Shown here one piece after another: positions 6,659 to 12,201 of a DNA stretch of 13,136 bases. A program made the translations under genes and the position numbers. The notes under the pieces are model-generated. The model saw nothing but the letters and a program-made list of their open reading frames with translations. It was not told where the DNA came from and made no database searches. The number at the start of each line of letters is the position of its first letter. Positions within the stretch are counted from its first letter, which is position 1. The stretch is from Capillimicrobium sp035565675 (GTDB taxonomy: Bacteria > Actinomycetota > Thermoleophilia > Solirubrobacterales > Solirubrobacteraceae): NCBI GenBank assembly GCA_035565675.1, contig DATMSA010000061.1:1-13136 (forward strand), in the 5' to 3' direction.

Positions 6659-7383
6659 GCGGTCCGTCGCCGGGCGCCGTCAGCGCCCTCTACCGCTACC
6701 CGGTGAAGTCCATGGGCGGCGAGCCGCTGGAGGAGGCGGCGATCGACTGGTTCGGCGTGCAGGGCGACCGCCGCTACGCGTTCGTGCGCAGCGAGGACCG
6801 CAGCGACTTCCCGTGGCTGACGATCCGCCAGGTGCGCGACATGACGCGCTACGAGCCGCGCAGCGCGCCCGGCGACCCGGAGGGCGCGCCGCCGGTCGTG
6901 CGCACGCCGGGCGGGCGCGAGCTCGAGGTCACCGACCCGGCGCTCGCCGAGGAGCTGGCGGCGGCGCACGGCCACCCCGTGTGGCTGCTGCGCGACCACC
7001 GCGGGCTGTTCGACGCGTTCAGCGTGTCGGTGCTCAGCCGGCAGACGGTCGCGGCGATCGGCGAGCTGGCCGGGCGCCCGCTCGATCCGCGCCGCTTCCG
7101 CCCGACGATCGTGATCGACGCGCCCGGAGGCGAGCCGTTCCCCGAGGAGGGCTGGGTCGGGCGCACGCTCGCCCTCGGCGACGGCGACGACGCGCCGCTC
7201 GTGCGCCTGGACACACGCGACTCGCGCTGCATGATCGTCAACGTCGACCCCGACACCGCCGAGCGCGACCCGGCGGTGCTGCGTGCCGTCGCCCGCCACC
7301 GCGACGCGTGCGCGGCCGTCTACGGCTCGGTCGTGCGGCCGGGCACGGCGCGCGTGGGCGCCCCGCTGCGGCTGGTCGACTGA
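6655..7383 (+). CDS. MOSC-domain protein (MOSC_N beta-barrel plus MOSC)
   Basis: MOSC domains occur at the C-terminus of molybdenum-cofactor sulfurases and in stand-alone proteins such as YcbX and mARC, which bind or use molybdenum cofactor and sulfur. The protein has 242 residues. MOSC_N begins VSALYRYPVKSMGGEPLEEAAI (9-30), with the Y-P-V-K-S signature and GVQGDRRYAFV following. The MOSC part spans about 110-240, with FSVSVLSRQT, DPRRFRPTIVI (144-154) and the conserved Cys192 in RCMIVNVDPDTAERDP. There is no N-terminal PLP-dependent NifS-like domain and no ferredoxin domain, so it is the short stand-alone type. The GTG at 6655 overlaps the previous stop as GTGA, indicating translational coupling with the BtuF-like gene. 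Its stop is one base from the stop of the convergent rhomboid gene. The substrate cannot be deduced. Confidence 0.88.
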   Translation: MSGPSPGAVSALYRYPVKSMGGEPLEEAAIDWFGVQGDRRYAFVRSEDRSDFPWLTIRQVRDMTRYEPRSAPGDPEGAPPVVRTPGGRELEVTDPALAEELAAAHGHPVWLLRDHRGLFDAFSVSVLSRQTVAAIGELAGRPLDPRRFRPTIVIDAPGGEPFPEEGWVGRTLALGDGDDAPLVRLDTRDSRCMIVNVDPDTAERDPAVLRAVARHRDACAAVYGSVVRPGTARVGAPLRLVD

Positions 7384-7384
7384 C

Positions 7385-8260
7385 TCAGAAGTGCGGGCTG
7401 CCCAGGCCGCTCTGCGACGCCAGCGCGATGCCCGCGACCACCGAGAGCACCGCGATCCCGACGACCCCGGCGAGACCGAGCGCCGGCTGGCGGCGCCTGT
7501 CGCCCTCCAGCAGCGCCAGGCCCGCGAGCGCGCCGCCGATCAGGCCGCCGACGTGGCCGCCGATCGAGATGTTGTTGAGGAACAGGCCGAGCACCAGGTT
7601 CAGCACGATCAACCAGCCGATGCCGGCCTGGAACGGGTCGATCCCCCGCGCGCGCAGCTCCACGAACGCGGCGCCCATGAGGCCGAAGACCGCGCCCGAC
7701 GCGCCGACCGTGATCGCGTTGGGCTCCAGCAGCAGCGCGCCCGCCGAGCCGGCCAGCAGCGACGCGAAGTAGACGGCGGCGAAGCGCACCGAGCCGATCG
7801 CGGGCTCGAGCATCTGCCCGAGGATCCACAGCAGGTACATGTTGAACGCGATGTGGATGATCGAGGCGTGCAGGAAGCCGCCGGTGATCAGCCGCCAGTA
7901 CTGGCCCTCGGCGACGCCCGACAGCGCGCTGTCGCCCGCGAACAGCCCCTGGCCCAGCAGCGCCAGGTGCTTGACGATCTCGTTGTTGCCGCCGAAGCCG
8001 TTCAGGCCGCCGTCGCCGGCCATGATCTCGGCCAGGTACATGAGCACGTTGACGACGAGCAGCGCCTTCGTCACGGGCGCGGCGGCGCTCGCGGCGCGGC
8101 GGATCGACGCGGACGTGCGCACCTCGGTCTTCTGGCGCGAGCACTCCGGACAGCGCATGCCGACCGGAGTCGCCGTCATGCAGTCGGGGCAGATGTGCCG
8201 GCCGCAGGACGAGCAGGAGACGCCCGTCTCGCGATCCGGGTGGCGGTAGCAGGTGGCCAT
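7385..8260 (-). CDS. rhomboid-family intramembrane serine protease with N-terminal zinc ribbon
   Basis: Predicted integral-membrane protease that cleaves transmembrane substrates. The 291 aa divide into a cytosolic zinc-binding head and a six- or seven-helix rhomboid core. The head (1-45) has C4, H7, C16, C19, C24, C27 and the pair C37-x2-C40, a B-box or double-ribbon pattern common in actinobacterial rhomboids. The core (about 63-285) contains FLHASIIHIAFNMYLLW with H131, H136 and N140 (the H-x4-H-x3-N element that supports the oxyanion), catalytic Ser188 in GASGAVFG, and His236 in GGHVGGLIGG. All key residues are present, so it should be active. The ATG at 8260 lacks an SD. TATCGT on the minus strand (8272-8277) may be its -10. 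There are 59 bp to the dehydrogenase gene upstream, so it may also be cotranscribed with it. Confidence 0.92.
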   Translation of the reverse strand: MATCYRHPDRETGVSCSSCGRHICPDCMTATPVGMRCPECSRQKTEVRTSASIRRAASAAAPVTKALLVVNVLMYLAEIMAGDGGLNGFGGNNEIVKHLALLGQGLFAGDSALSGVAEGQYWRLITGGFLHASIIHIAFNMYLLWILGQMLEPAIGSVRFAAVYFASLLAGSAGALLLEPNAITVGASGAVFGLMGAAFVELRARGIDPFQAGIGWLIVLNLVLGLFLNNISIGGHVGGLIGGALAGLALLEGDRRRQPALGLAGVVGIAVLSVVAGIALASQSGLGSPHF

Positions 8261-8271
8261 TCGGCGTGCGG

Positions 8272-8277
8272 ACGATA
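8272..8277 (-). promoter_or_regulatory. possible -10 box TATCGT for the rhomboid gene
   Basis: TATCGT on the minus strand ends 11 nt before the ATG at 8260. It fits TANNNT and would give a leader of only a few bases. No SD is present before the ATG, which favours such a start. No clear -35 is visible. Confidence 0.35.
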
Positions 8278-8319
8278 GCGGCGGCGCCTTCCGCGAATCT
8301 CAACGGCGCCGCCCGCCGC

Positions 8320-9084
8320 TCAGAGCATCTGCTCGGTGGGCCGCACCAGGATCTCGTTGACCGCCACGCGCCGCGGCCGCGTCACGATGTAGGCGATCAC
8401 GTCGGCGATGTCCTCGGCCTCCAGCCGCTCGACGCCCTCGAAGCGCTTGCGCGCGACCTCGAGGACCTCGGGGCGCATGTGGTCGGTCAGCTCGGTGTTC
8501 GTCCCGCCCGGCTCCACCAGCGACACGCGCACGTGGCGCTGGGTCACCTCCTGGCGCAGGCCCTCGCTGAACGCGCCGACGCCGTGCTTGGTCAGGTTGT
8601 AGACCGCCGACCCGGCGCGGGCGACGCGGCCGGCGACGGAGCTGATGTTGACGAGGTCGGCGACCCGGCGTGGCTCGCTCTCGGCCGCCTTGAGCAGGTG
8701 CGGGAGCGCGGCGTGCGCGACGTACAGCAGCCCGTTGAGGTTCACCGCGATCATCCGGTCCCACTCCTGCGTGGGCGCGTCGACCACGGGCCCGAGCAGC
8801 ATCACGCCGGCGTTGTTGACGACCGTGTCGAGCCGGCCGAGCTCGCGGACGGCCTCCTCGACGGCGCCGATCGCCTGCTCCTGGTCGGTGACGTCGCCCT
8901 CGATCGGGACGGCGCGCACGCCGGTCTCCTCGATCTCGGCGGCGAGGCGGTGGAGGCGGTCCCCGCGGCGGGCGACGAGCGCGACCGCGGCGCCCTGGGC
9001 GGCGAGGGCGCGCGCGGCCGCCTCGCCGATGCCGCTGGAGGCGCCGGTCACGAGCGCGGCGGTTCCATCGAGTCGTTCGGCCAT
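8320..9084 (-). CDS. SDR-family NAD(P)-dependent oxidoreductase (classical short-chain dehydrogenase)
   Basis: A 254-aa classical short-chain dehydrogenase/reductase. The cofactor loop TGASSGIG is at 13-20, followed by ALVARR, whose Arg39-Arg40 after the second strand suggest NADP preference. The acidic turn GDVTD is at 63-67, NNAG at 90-93, catalytic Ser149 in NISSVAG, and Tyr162-x3-Lys166 in YNLTKHG. The PGG-T motif near 192-195 (EPGGTNTEL) is the usual substrate-loop border. N-L-N-G at 115-118 supplies the fourth catalytic Asn. It resembles the broad group containing YdfG and clavulanate-dehydrogenase-like enzymes, but the substrate cannot be assigned. The ATG at 9084 has no SD and follows TAGGGT by 7 nt, suggesting a leaderless mRNA. 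It is separated from the upstream sigma-factor operon by a 61-bp gap with a GC-rich palindrome. Confidence 0.92.
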   Translation of the reverse strand: MAERLDGTAALVTGASSGIGEAAARALAAQGAAVALVARRGDRLHRLAAEIEETGVRAVPIEGDVTDQEQAIGAVEEAVRELGRLDTVVNNAGVMLLGPVVDAPTQEWDRMIAVNLNGLLYVAHAALPHLLKAAESEPRRVADLVNISSVAGRVARAGSAVYNLTKHGVGAFSEGLRQEVTQRHVRVSLVEPGGTNTELTDHMRPEVLEVARKRFEGVERLEAEDIADVIAYIVTRPRRVAVNEILVRPTEQML

Positions 9085-9091
9085 GGCCGGA

Positions 9092-9097
9092 ACCCTA
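9092..9097 (-). promoter_or_regulatory. -10 box TAGGGT for the SDR gene
   Basis: TAGGGT on the minus strand ends 7 nt before the ATG at 9084, a spacing that fits leaderless transcription. It is preceded directly by GGCCGTTCCCGCG, which resembles the sequence preceding the -10 of the tRNA-Thr gene (GCCCGTTCCCGCCG). Confidence 0.45.
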
Positions 9098-9121
9098 CGC
9101 GGGAACGGCCGTGACGCGGCG

Positions 9122-9135
9122 GCCCGCCGGCGGGC
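9122..9135. terminator. GC palindrome between the sigma operon and the SDR gene (weak terminator candidate)
   Basis: GCCCGCCGGCGGGC is a perfect 14-bp palindrome 10 bp beyond the stop of the small membrane protein. It can fold as a 5-bp stem with a 4-nt loop. There is no U-tract, so it is at best a weak or non-canonical terminator. Random palindromes of this kind are common at this GC content. Confidence 0.3.
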
Positions 9136-9145
9136 GGGCGGGGGC

Positions 9146-9493
9146 TCAGGGCCAGAGGCGGCGCGCCTCGTTGAGCGCGTCGTGCAGCGTGCGCTCGGCG
9201 AGGTCGACGACGTTCTTGGAGGCGCGGCGGCGCTGCTTGGAGCGCTGCTTGGTGCGCAGGACGACGAGGGCGACCCCGGCGGCGGTGCCCGCGACGACGG
9301 CGGCGGCGGGGCGCGCCCAGTTGCGCGGGTCGCGCATCGCCGACAGCTCCCACGACTCGAGCTCCTCGGCGGCCGCGAGGCTGATCGACGTGAGCGTCTC
9401 CTCGAGACGCGCGCCGAGCTCGGCCGGCGGCTCGACGGGCGTCAGCGCGCGGCGCAGGAGCGCCTCGAACTCGGTGCTGGCGGCATCGCTCAT
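9146..9493 (-). CDS. small single-pass membrane protein downstream of the sigma factor (candidate anti-sigma or partner)
   Basis: A 115-aa protein of unknown family. An N-terminal soluble part (1-60) contains FEALLRRALTPVEPPAELGARLEETLTSISLAA, an amphipathic helical stretch with a P-V-E-P-P turn. One hydrophobic helix follows (about 62-79), then a strongly basic stop-transfer segment (RTKQRSKQRRR, 80-90) and a C-terminal amphipathic helix ending RRLWP. By the positive-inside rule the basic tail should be cytosolic, which puts the N-terminus outside unless the helix inserts the other way. There is no zinc-finger H-x3-C-x2-C anti-sigma motif. The ATG at 9493 overlaps the sigma stop (ATGA) and has an A/G-rich SD 6 nt upstream, so it is coupled to the sigma factor. 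An anti-sigma or sigma-linked membrane role rests on this position only. Confidence 0.7.
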   Translation of the reverse strand: MSDAASTEFEALLRRALTPVEPPAELGARLEETLTSISLAAAEELESWELSAMRDPRNWARPAAAVVAGTAAGVALVVLRTKQRSKQRRRASKNVVDLAERTLHDALNEARRLWP

Positions 9494-10041
9494 CTATCGC
9501 CCCCTTTCGCGCTCGCGTCCACGATTCCCTCGAGCTGCTTGATCGCTCGATGCAACAACACCTTGGTGGCGCCGTCGGTGCGGCCCATCGCCCGCGCGAT
9601 CTCGCGGTTGTCCATGCCGAGCGCGAAGCGCATGATCAGCGCCTCGCGCCGGTCGTCGGGAAGCTGCTGCACGCCGGCGAGGATCCGCTTCAGCTCGTCG
9701 CGCCCCTCGACCAGGTCCTCGGTCGTGTGCGTCGCCGGCAGCACGGTCGAGTCGTCGATGTGCGTCTGCGGCCGGCGCGAGCGGTCGCGGTAGTGGTTGG
9801 CGGCGAGGTTGTGGGCGATGCGGATCAGCCACGGGCGCAGCGGCCGTCCCCCGGACTCCTCGAGCGCGCGTGGGAAGTGGCGGTAGGCCTGCAGGAACGT
9901 CTGCTCCGTGAGGTCCTCGGCGTCGTGATGGTCCCCGACCCGGTAGTACGCGTACGAGTAGACGTCGCGCAGATGCTGCCGATAGAGCTCGGAGAACTGC
10001 GCGTCGACGGCGGCCTTCTCGGCGGTGTCGGGGTCGACCAC
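9490..10041 (-). CDS. RNA polymerase sigma factor, sigma-70 family, ECF type
   Basis: Two-domain (sigma2 plus sigma4) alternative sigma factor of 183 aa that directs RNA polymerase to a specific promoter set. Sigma2 spans about 16-88: FSELYRQHLRDVYSYAYYRV, DAEDLTEQTFLQAYRHF (40-56), and WLIRIAHNLAANHYRDR (71-87), the -10-recognition and core-binding part. A linker of about 35 residues follows. Sigma4 spans about 125-172: LPDDRREALIMRFALGMDNREIARAMGRTDGATKVLLHRAIKQL, with the helix-turn-helix at about 145-168. There is no extra C-terminal domain. The start is GTG at 10041, 15 nt past the acyltransferase stop. The stop and bases after it, TAGAGGTAGG, provide a loose SD. The stop overlaps the small membrane gene. 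The operon order acyltransferase, sigma, membrane protein suggests an envelope-related regulon, which is inference. Confidence 0.9.
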   Translation of the reverse strand: MVDPDTAEKAAVDAQFSELYRQHLRDVYSYAYYRVGDHHDAEDLTEQTFLQAYRHFPRALEESGGRPLRPWLIRIAHNLAANHYRDRSRRPQTHIDDSTVLPATHTTEDLVEGRDELKRILAGVQQLPDDRREALIMRFALGMDNREIARAMGRTDGATKVLLHRAIKQLEGIVDASAKGGDR

Positions 10042-10056
10042 GCACCGAGCCTACCT

Positions 10057-11253
10057 CTACGCGGCGCCCCCGCCGGCGTGCGCGACCCGGCCGCTCTCGG
10101 CGTGCGCGCCGGTGGCGGCGGCGCGGGCGGCGGCCAGCGAGGCGACCGTGGCGGCGAGCGAGTCGAGCTCGACCGCGGCGACGTCCGTGCTCTGCGTGGC
10201 CTCGACGCCGCCGGCGCGCAGCAGCTCGCGGAGCTGGCGCGCGAAGCCGGCGTCGGCCGACGCGACGATGCAGGAGTCCGGGCCGCCGCCGAGCGCGGCG
10301 ACCGCGCGCACGCCGGTCCGGCGCGCGACGTGGTCGGTGGGGCGCTCGCCGTTCCCGACGACGCCGGGGACGGCGACGAGCGCGCCGGCGCGGGCCGGCA
10401 GGCGGTCCTGCAGGGCGGTGACCGCCGCGGGCAGCTCGGCGGCGGGGGTCGCGAAGACGACGAGGTCGTGGCGCATCAGCTCGGGCGGGTCGGCGACGTC
10501 GACGCGGTCGGTCTCGACGCCCGCGCGGTGGAGGGTCGCGGCGAGCGTGGCGGCCGCCTCGCCGTGGCCGACGACGGCGGCGCGGCGGACGGGCGGCAGG
10601 CCGCCGAGCCACTCCCACTGGAGCGCGACGCACGGCCAGATGCGCTCGGTGACGGCGCGGGCGAGCTCGGGCGACGGGTTCTCCACGCGCGGGAAGCGCA
10701 GCGGCGAGCCGACGCGGATGCGCACCTTGTGGGGGCGGATGCGCCAGCCCTTGCGGATCGCCTCGGTGCCGGTGACGGCGACGGGCAGGACCGGGGCCCC
10801 GGTCTCGAGCGCGAGACGGCCGACGCCGCGCTTGGGCTGGCCCAGGCCGCCGGGCCGGATGCGCGTGCCCTCGGGGAAGATCACGACGATGTCGCCGCGC
10901 TCGAGGATCTCGCGGGCGGTGGCCATCGCGTCGCCGTCGGCGTTGCCGCGATCGATCGGGAAGGCGCCGAGCGAGTTCAGAAACCAGGCCGTCAGCGGCT
11001 TGCGGAACAGCTCCTTCTTGGCGACGAAGTAGACCGGCCGGCGCACGATCGTCCCGATCACGAACGGGTCCAGGAACGAGCGGTGGTTGGCGGCGATGAT
11101 CATCGGGCCGTCCTGCAGCACGTGCTCGCGGCCGATGCGGCTCATGCGGAAGTACAGGTGGAAGAACGGCTGGAAGACCGCCCGCACGATCCAGTAGAGG
11201 ATCGGATTGACGCCCCGGCGGCGGGCGCGGTCCAGGTATGCGGCACGGTCCAT
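10057..11253 (-). CDS. 1-acyl-glycerol-3-phosphate acyltransferase (PlsC-like) fused to a degenerate GpsA-like Rossmann domain
   Basis: The N-terminal domain (about 1-210) is a PlsC/LPLAT acyltransferase, which in phospholipid synthesis moves an acyl chain to lysophosphatidate at the inner membrane face. Evidence is the catalytic H-x4-D in NHRSFLD (H57, D62), the glycerol-phosphate-binding FPEGTR (126-131), AFPIDRG (97-103) and APVLPVAVTGTE (153-164). The C-terminal region (about 222-378) resembles the NAD-binding part of glycerol-3-phosphate dehydrogenase GpsA: AAVVGHGEAAATLAATLHRAG, HDLVVFATPAAELPAAV (262-278) and STDVAAVELDSLAATVASLAA (355-375), which parallels GpsA's T-D-x-x-G-V-E-L-G-G-A-L-K-N. 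Both GpsA catalytic lysine positions are changed and its helical C-terminal domain is absent. The ATG at 11253 has no clear SD. The sigma-factor gene follows after 15 nt. The acyltransferase call is firm; the GpsA link is by pattern only. Confidence 0.85.
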   Translation of the reverse strand: MDRAAYLDRARRRGVNPILYWIVRAVFQPFFHLYFRMSRIGREHVLQDGPMIIAANHRSFLDPFVIGTIVRRPVYFVAKKELFRKPLTAWFLNSLGAFPIDRGNADGDAMATAREILERGDIVVIFPEGTRIRPGGLGQPKRGVGRLALETGAPVLPVAVTGTEAIRKGWRIRPHKVRIRVGSPLRFPRVENPSPELARAVTERIWPCVALQWEWLGGLPPVRRAAVVGHGEAAATLAATLHRAGVETDRVDVADPPELMRHDLVVFATPAAELPAAVTALQDRLPARAGALVAVPGVVGNGERPTDHVARRTGVRAVAALGGGPDSCIVASADAGFARQLRELLRAGGVEATQSTDVAAVELDSLAATVASLAAARAAATGAHAESGRVAHAGGGAA

Positions 11254-11284
11254 GTCAACGGGTACCCGCGCGCCGCCCCCGCGT

Positions 11285-11290
11285 TACAGT
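11285..11290 (+). promoter_or_regulatory. -10 box TACAGT for the hypothetical gene
   Basis: TACAGT fits TANNNT and ends 9 nt before the ATG at 11300, which would give a transcript with at most a few leader bases. The upstream stretch is G/C only, with no -35-like hexamer. The divergent acyltransferase starts 46 bp away. Confidence 0.4.
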
Positions 11291-11299
11291 GGGTGTCCG

Positions 11300-11839
11300 A
11301 TGGCGATCGACACCGCACAGACCCTGCGCGGGGCGCTGGCCGGAGCGGTCGCCGCCGGCGTATGGGCCGCCCAGCAGCCGCTCGACAAGCGCGTCTTCGG
11401 GGTGGCCTACGACGACACCGAGCTGCTCGGCAAGCTCGTCACCCGCCGCACGATCCCGGCGCGGGCGATCGGCACCGCGATGCACCTGGCCAACGGCGCG
11501 CTGTTCGGCGCCGTGTACGCGAACGTCGCGCCGCGCCTGCCGCTGCCGTCCTGGGCGCGCGGCCCGGTCGCGGCGCTCACCGAGAACGTCGCCACGTGGC
11601 CCCTGGCGACGATCTCCGATCGGCTGCACCCGGCGCGCGACGACCTGCCGCGGCTGGCCGGCAACCGCGCCGCGTTCGCGCAGGCGACTTGGCGCCACCT
11701 GCTGTTCGGCGTCGTCCTCGGCGAGCTCGAGCGGCGCCTGAGCAGCCCCGCGGAGGACGAGGTCCCCGCCTACGAGCACGTCGTGAGCTCCAACGGGCAC
11801 GGCTCGATCGAGCACGCGATGGGCGCCCCGCGCGGGTAG
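11300..11839 (+). CDS. conserved hypothetical protein, probably membrane-associated
   Basis: A 179-aa protein that I do not recognise as a named family. It has four moderately hydrophobic, Gly/Ala-rich stretches: LRGALAGAVAAGVWAA (9-24), AIGTAMHLANGALFGAVYANV (56-76), GPVAALTENVATWPLATI (88-105) and ATWRHLLFGVVLGEL (129-143). This pattern is seen in small multi-pass or hairpin membrane proteins. Between them lies QPLDKRVFGVAYDDTELLGKLVTRR (26-50), a charged loop. The last 30 residues are polar and likely disordered. I chose ATG at 11300 because it follows a -10-like TACAGT by 9 nt and because upstream in-frame codons (from 11207) run antisense through the acyltransferase start. It is monocistronic, divergent from the acyltransferase and upstream of tRNA-Thr. 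Function is unknown. Confidence 0.75.
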   Translation: MAIDTAQTLRGALAGAVAAGVWAAQQPLDKRVFGVAYDDTELLGKLVTRRTIPARAIGTAMHLANGALFGAVYANVAPRLPLPSWARGPVAALTENVATWPLATISDRLHPARDDLPRLAGNRAAFAQATWRHLLFGVVLGELERRLSSPAEDEVPAYEHVVSSNGHGSIEHAMGAPRG

Positions 11840-11850
11840 CCGCCGCGCGC

Positions 11851-11880
11851 GCCCGTTCCCGCCCGTTCGATCGCCCGTTC
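11851..11880 (+). repeat. three phased GCCCGTTC octamers upstream of tRNA-Thr
   Basis: GCCCGTTC occurs at 11851-11858, 11861-11868 and 11873-11880, spaced 10 and 12 bp (about one helical turn). The first and third copies extend to the identical GCCCGTTCCCGCC. They cover the region from about -50 to -20 relative to the tRNA gene. Possible activator or UP-like element, or simple-sequence drift in a GC-rich gap. Confidence 0.4.
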
Positions 11881-11886
11881 CCGCCG

Positions 11887-11892
11887 TACACT
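11887..11892 (+). promoter_or_regulatory. -10 box TACACT for tRNA-Thr
   Basis: TACACT fits TANNNT and ends 9 nt before the first tRNA base. A weak -35-like GTTCGA lies at 11865-11870 with a 16-bp spacer, inside the octamer repeat block. Confidence 0.5.
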
Positions 11893-11901
11893 CGGCGCAG
11901 C

Positions 11902-11974
11902 GCCGGGGTAGCTCAGCTGGTAGAGCAACGGTCTTGTAAACCGTAGGTCAGGGGTTCGAGTCCCCTTCCCGGCT
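11902..11974 (+). tRNA. tRNA-Thr (anticodon UGU)
   Basis: A complete 73-nt cloverleaf reads codon ACA. The acceptor stem is GCCGGGG/TCCCGGC (one G-U pair at position 7-66). The D arm is GCTC/GAGC with loop AGCTGGTA. The anticodon arm is ACGGT/ACCGT with loop CTTGTAA, anticodon TGT at 11935-11937. The variable region is AGGTC. The T arm is AGGGG/CCCCT with TTCGAGT. The discriminator base is U73, which is usual for tRNA-Thr. The CCA end is not encoded (CTC follows). ACA is a rare codon in so GC-rich a genome, but one UGU tRNA is normally kept. Confidence 0.96.
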
Positions 11975-11977
11975 CTC

Positions 11978-12009
11978 CCGGCCCGCGCGCGCGTGGATCG
12001 CGGGGCCGG
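11978..12009 (+). terminator. hairpin directly after tRNA-Thr (terminator candidate)
   Basis: CCGGCCCGCG pairs with CGCGGGGCCGG, giving 10 bp with one bulged G and a loop of about 11 nt. It begins 4 nt after the tRNA 3' end. There is no U-tract, as is common for actinobacterial terminator-like stems. It may terminate the transcript or mark the processing end. Confidence 0.4.
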
Positions 12010-12122
12010 CCGCGCGAGGCGCCCAGTGCGCAGGGCCTCGGCCGGCGGACGGGGTCGGTGCCCCGTGCCCACACGTGCCCCCTGCGAGCGGGCGGACGTG
12101 GACGTGGGAGCCCTCGTCGGCG

Positions 12123-12169
12123 ACCGTTGTCGCCTCGCGCTCGCATAGCGAGATCGATCTGACAACGGT
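12123..12169. promoter_or_regulatory. 9-bp inverted repeat with nested hairpin upstream of the FKBP lipoprotein gene
   Basis: ACCGTTGTC (12123-12131) and GACAACGGT (12161-12169) are perfect inverted copies 29 bp apart. Between them CTCGC-ATA-GCGAG (12140-12152) forms a small inner hairpin. The right arm falls where a -35 would be for TAGCCT at 12187. A further CCGTTG in the left-arm orientation lies at 12178-12183. This could be a pair of operator half-sites or a foldable element. Confidence 0.45.
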
Positions 12170-12186
12170 GGGAGCGCCCGTTGCCC

Positions 12187-12192
12187 TAGCCT
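12187..12192 (+). promoter_or_regulatory. -10 box TAGCCT for the FKBP lipoprotein gene
   Basis: TAGCCT fits TANNNT and ends 9 nt before the ATG at 12202, the same gap as for the hypothetical gene and tRNA-Thr. No SD precedes the ATG. It is directly preceded by GCCCGTTGCCC, similar to the tRNA upstream octamer. Confidence 0.4.
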
Positions 12193-12201
12193 GGCCCCTC
12201 C

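Larger units (their letters stand above)
11975..12201. other. structured intergenic region between tRNA-Thr and the FKBP lipoprotein gene
   Basis: I see no convincing coding sequence in these 227 bp. Contents in order: the post-tRNA hairpin; a perfect 6-bp stem ACGGGG/CCCCGT (12049-12054 and 12061-12066) with a 6-nt loop; a short GGACGTGGACGT direct repeat near 12094; the long inverted repeat at 12123-12169; and the presumed -10 of the next gene. Confidence 0.5.

Noticed and set aside
5842..7383. A 513-codon plus frame containing the MOSC gene
   Set aside because: The first 271 codons are out of frame with the BtuF-like gene and have no family signature; the MOSC family begins at GTG 6655.
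11253..11258. TTGACA on the minus strand resembling a perfect -35
   Set aside because: It overlaps the acyltransferase start codon, no -10 lies 16-18 bp downstream, and transcription would begin inside the gene.
9550..11946. A 798-codon open frame on the plus strand across the sigma factor, acyltransferase, hypothetical gene and tRNA
   Set aside because: It runs through a tRNA and is antisense to two well-supported genes; its composition is low-complexity.
12061..12080. Short repeated CGTGCCC and palindromic CACGTG in the gap before the FKBP gene
   Set aside because: Too short and too GC-typical to assign as a regulatory site on its own.
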